From assembly GCA_034435395.1 (NCBI GenBank), contig DAOTXK010000397.1:1-6661 (forward strand): a stretch of 6,661 nt of DNA, read 5' to 3'. Below are positions 5,685-6,661 of this stretch, piece by piece. A program made the translations under genes and the position numbers. Within the stretch, counting starts at the first letter, position 1. The number at the start of each line of letters is the position of its first letter. Below the pieces are notes generated by a model. That model was not told where the DNA came from. It saw only the letters and a program-made list of their open reading frames with translations, and did not search any database. Origin of the DNA: DAOTXK01 sp034435395 (GTDB taxonomy: Bacteria > Chloroflexota > Anaerolineae > Aggregatilineales > Ch27).

Positions 5685-6638
5685 ATGATGATCCGGAGTC
5701 CGTTTGAAACCAAGTCGCCCTACGAGGTGCTGGCCAGCGTCCGGCAGGCGCGCCTGATGGTGGCGATCAGCAACGCCACGGTCATGGTCGCCGTGCCCAT
5801 CGTGGCGATCTACGCCCTGATGCTGGCCAGCCGCCCGTCGTGGCAGATTTTGATCGCGATGGTTCTGGTCGGCATGTTCATCCCCCTGCGGCAGGTATCG
5901 GTCCATCTCACCCGCCACGGCAGAGCCGGCCTGGCCAGTTACATCCTGCTGCCCTCGGTGGCCGTCACCCTGGGCGTGAACACGCTGTTGATCGCCGGGC
6001 TGGACATGGTGGTCGGCCCGGCGCTGGTCGTGTTTGTCGTCATGGTGGGGATGTTGCTGGGGCCGAAAGAAAGTTATGGGGTGGCCGGCATTTCCATCGT
6101 GATGTGGCTGGTCACCCAATACCTGCTGCGCAATGAGCTGGTCTCGCCGACGCCGCTGCCGGAGCCGCTGGGGCCGATCAGCATGATGGTCATCATGGCC
6201 CTGGCGTTCATCACCACCGCTGTCCTGAGCCAGCTGGCGACCGACGACCTGCGGCGGGCCTTGGACGACGCCACCTACGATCTGGTCCAGGCCAACCGCC
6301 AGCTGGAAGAGGCCAGCAAGCTCAAGTCACAGTTCACCGCCCGCACCAGCCATGAGCTGCGCACGCCCCTCAGCGCCATCATCGTGTTCACCGACCTGGC
6401 CCTGCGCCGGGCCTACGGCCCCCTCACCGACAAACAGGAGGACAGCCTGCGCCGCGTGCTGCTCAGCGCCAAACGGTTGCAGGCCCTCATCGAAGATATC
6501 CTGGACCTATCCAAGATCGAGGCCGGGGAACTGGAGATCGTCGAGGCCAAATTCCCGGTCGGCCATCTGGTGGAAACCGGCGTCTCCACGCTGGATAACA
6601 GGTCGCGTGAAAAGTCCCTGACGTTCTCCGAAACCTGA
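5685..6638 (+). CDS. Six-helix membrane histidine kinase, stopped after HisKA by an in-frame TGA
   Basis: The 317 residues begin with six predicted membrane helices (about 26-48, 53-70, 82-105, 108-126, 132-149, 164-184) joined by very short loops, so sensing is probably within the membrane rather than by a large outer domain. A coiled-coil-like linker (186-215) leads to a HisKA domain with H-box FTARTSHELRTPLSAI (217-232); His223 is the predicted phospho-acceptor. HisKA runs to DILDLSKIEAGELEI (271-285). The ATP-binding domain (N, G1 and G2 boxes) is missing: the frame ends at TGA 6636-6638 after LTFSET. The next in-frame codons read S-P-D-M-P-S-H to the window edge, resembling the start of a HATPase domain, where kinases often read PDLP or PDMP. 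The start is supported by AGGGGG (5672-5677), 7 nt before ATG 5685; ATG 5688 is an alternative. As read, it could be phosphorylated by a partner but could not autophosphorylate. Confidence 0.85.
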   Translation: MMIRSPFETKSPYEVLASVRQARLMVAISNATVMVAVPIVAIYALMLASRPSWQILIAMVLVGMFIPLRQVSVHLTRHGRAGLASYILLPSVAVTLGVNTLLIAGLDMVVGPALVVFVVMVGMLLGPKESYGVAGISIVMWLVTQYLLRNELVSPTPLPEPLGPISMMVIMALAFITTAVLSQLATDDLRRALDDATYDLVQANRQLEEASKLKSQFTARTSHELRTPLSAIIVFTDLALRRAYGPLTDKQEDSLRRVLLSAKRLQALIEDILDLSKIEAGELEIVEAKFPVGHLVETGVSTLDNRSREKSLTFSET

Positions 6639-6661
6639 TCGCCAGATATGCCATCACATAT

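Noticed and set aside
6600..6661. A frameshift near the end of the kinase as the cause of truncation
   Set aside because: The plausible continuation (S-P-D-M-P-S-H) lies in the same frame directly after the stop, so a substitution explains it better than an insertion or deletion.
1..6661. CRISPR arrays, insertion sequences, integrase genes or tandem repeats
   Set aside because: No regularly spaced direct repeats, transposase motifs or terminal inverted repeats were seen on reading both strands.

Overview
The window is GC-rich and carries five protein genes, all on the + strand. The style fits a high-GC, environmental, Gram-negative-type or Chloroflexota-like bacterium: a GT39-like membrane glycosyltransferase, a BMP-type nucleoside/sugar ABC ATPase, a stand-alone receiver protein and a six-helix histidine kinase. 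Chloroflexota is an inference from protein style. No rRNA, tRNA or other phylogenetic marker is present to confirm it.

Layout. Positions 1-1706 hold the 3' part of a polytopic GT39/PMT-like glycosyltransferase whose reading frame is open to the left edge. A short gap with a sigma70-like promoter leads to a small four-knuckle zinc-ribbon protein (1797-2054). A second promoter, an extended -10 type buried in a 25-bp imperfect palindrome, precedes a full-length tandem ABC ATPase of the YufO/RbsA type (2123-3685). Its usual permease and lipoprotein partners are not beside it.

Positions 3686-4150 form a 465-bp stretch with no + strand gene. It is not empty. It holds a long hairpin with a T-tract only in the minus-strand direction, further GC-rich hairpins, a 14-codon minus-strand reading frame with a well-placed Shine-Dalgarno sequence, a minus-strand extended -10 and a + strand promoter. 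Together these predict a minus-strand RNA of about 280 nt, divergent from the downstream operon and convergent with the ABC gene. This is the best candidate for something undescribed here.

Positions 4151-6661 look like one operon: a receiver-only response regulator, a class I SAM methyltransferase with an N-terminal helical/winged-helix-like domain, and a membrane histidine kinase, with gaps of 49 and 39 bp. The likely reading is a two-component pair with a methyltransferase between its members. The kinase frame stops just after its HisKA dimerisation domain at an in-frame TGA. The same frame then resumes with residues that look like the start of a normal kinase ATPase domain, so the stop is a nonsense mutation, a base-call error or, less likely, recoding.
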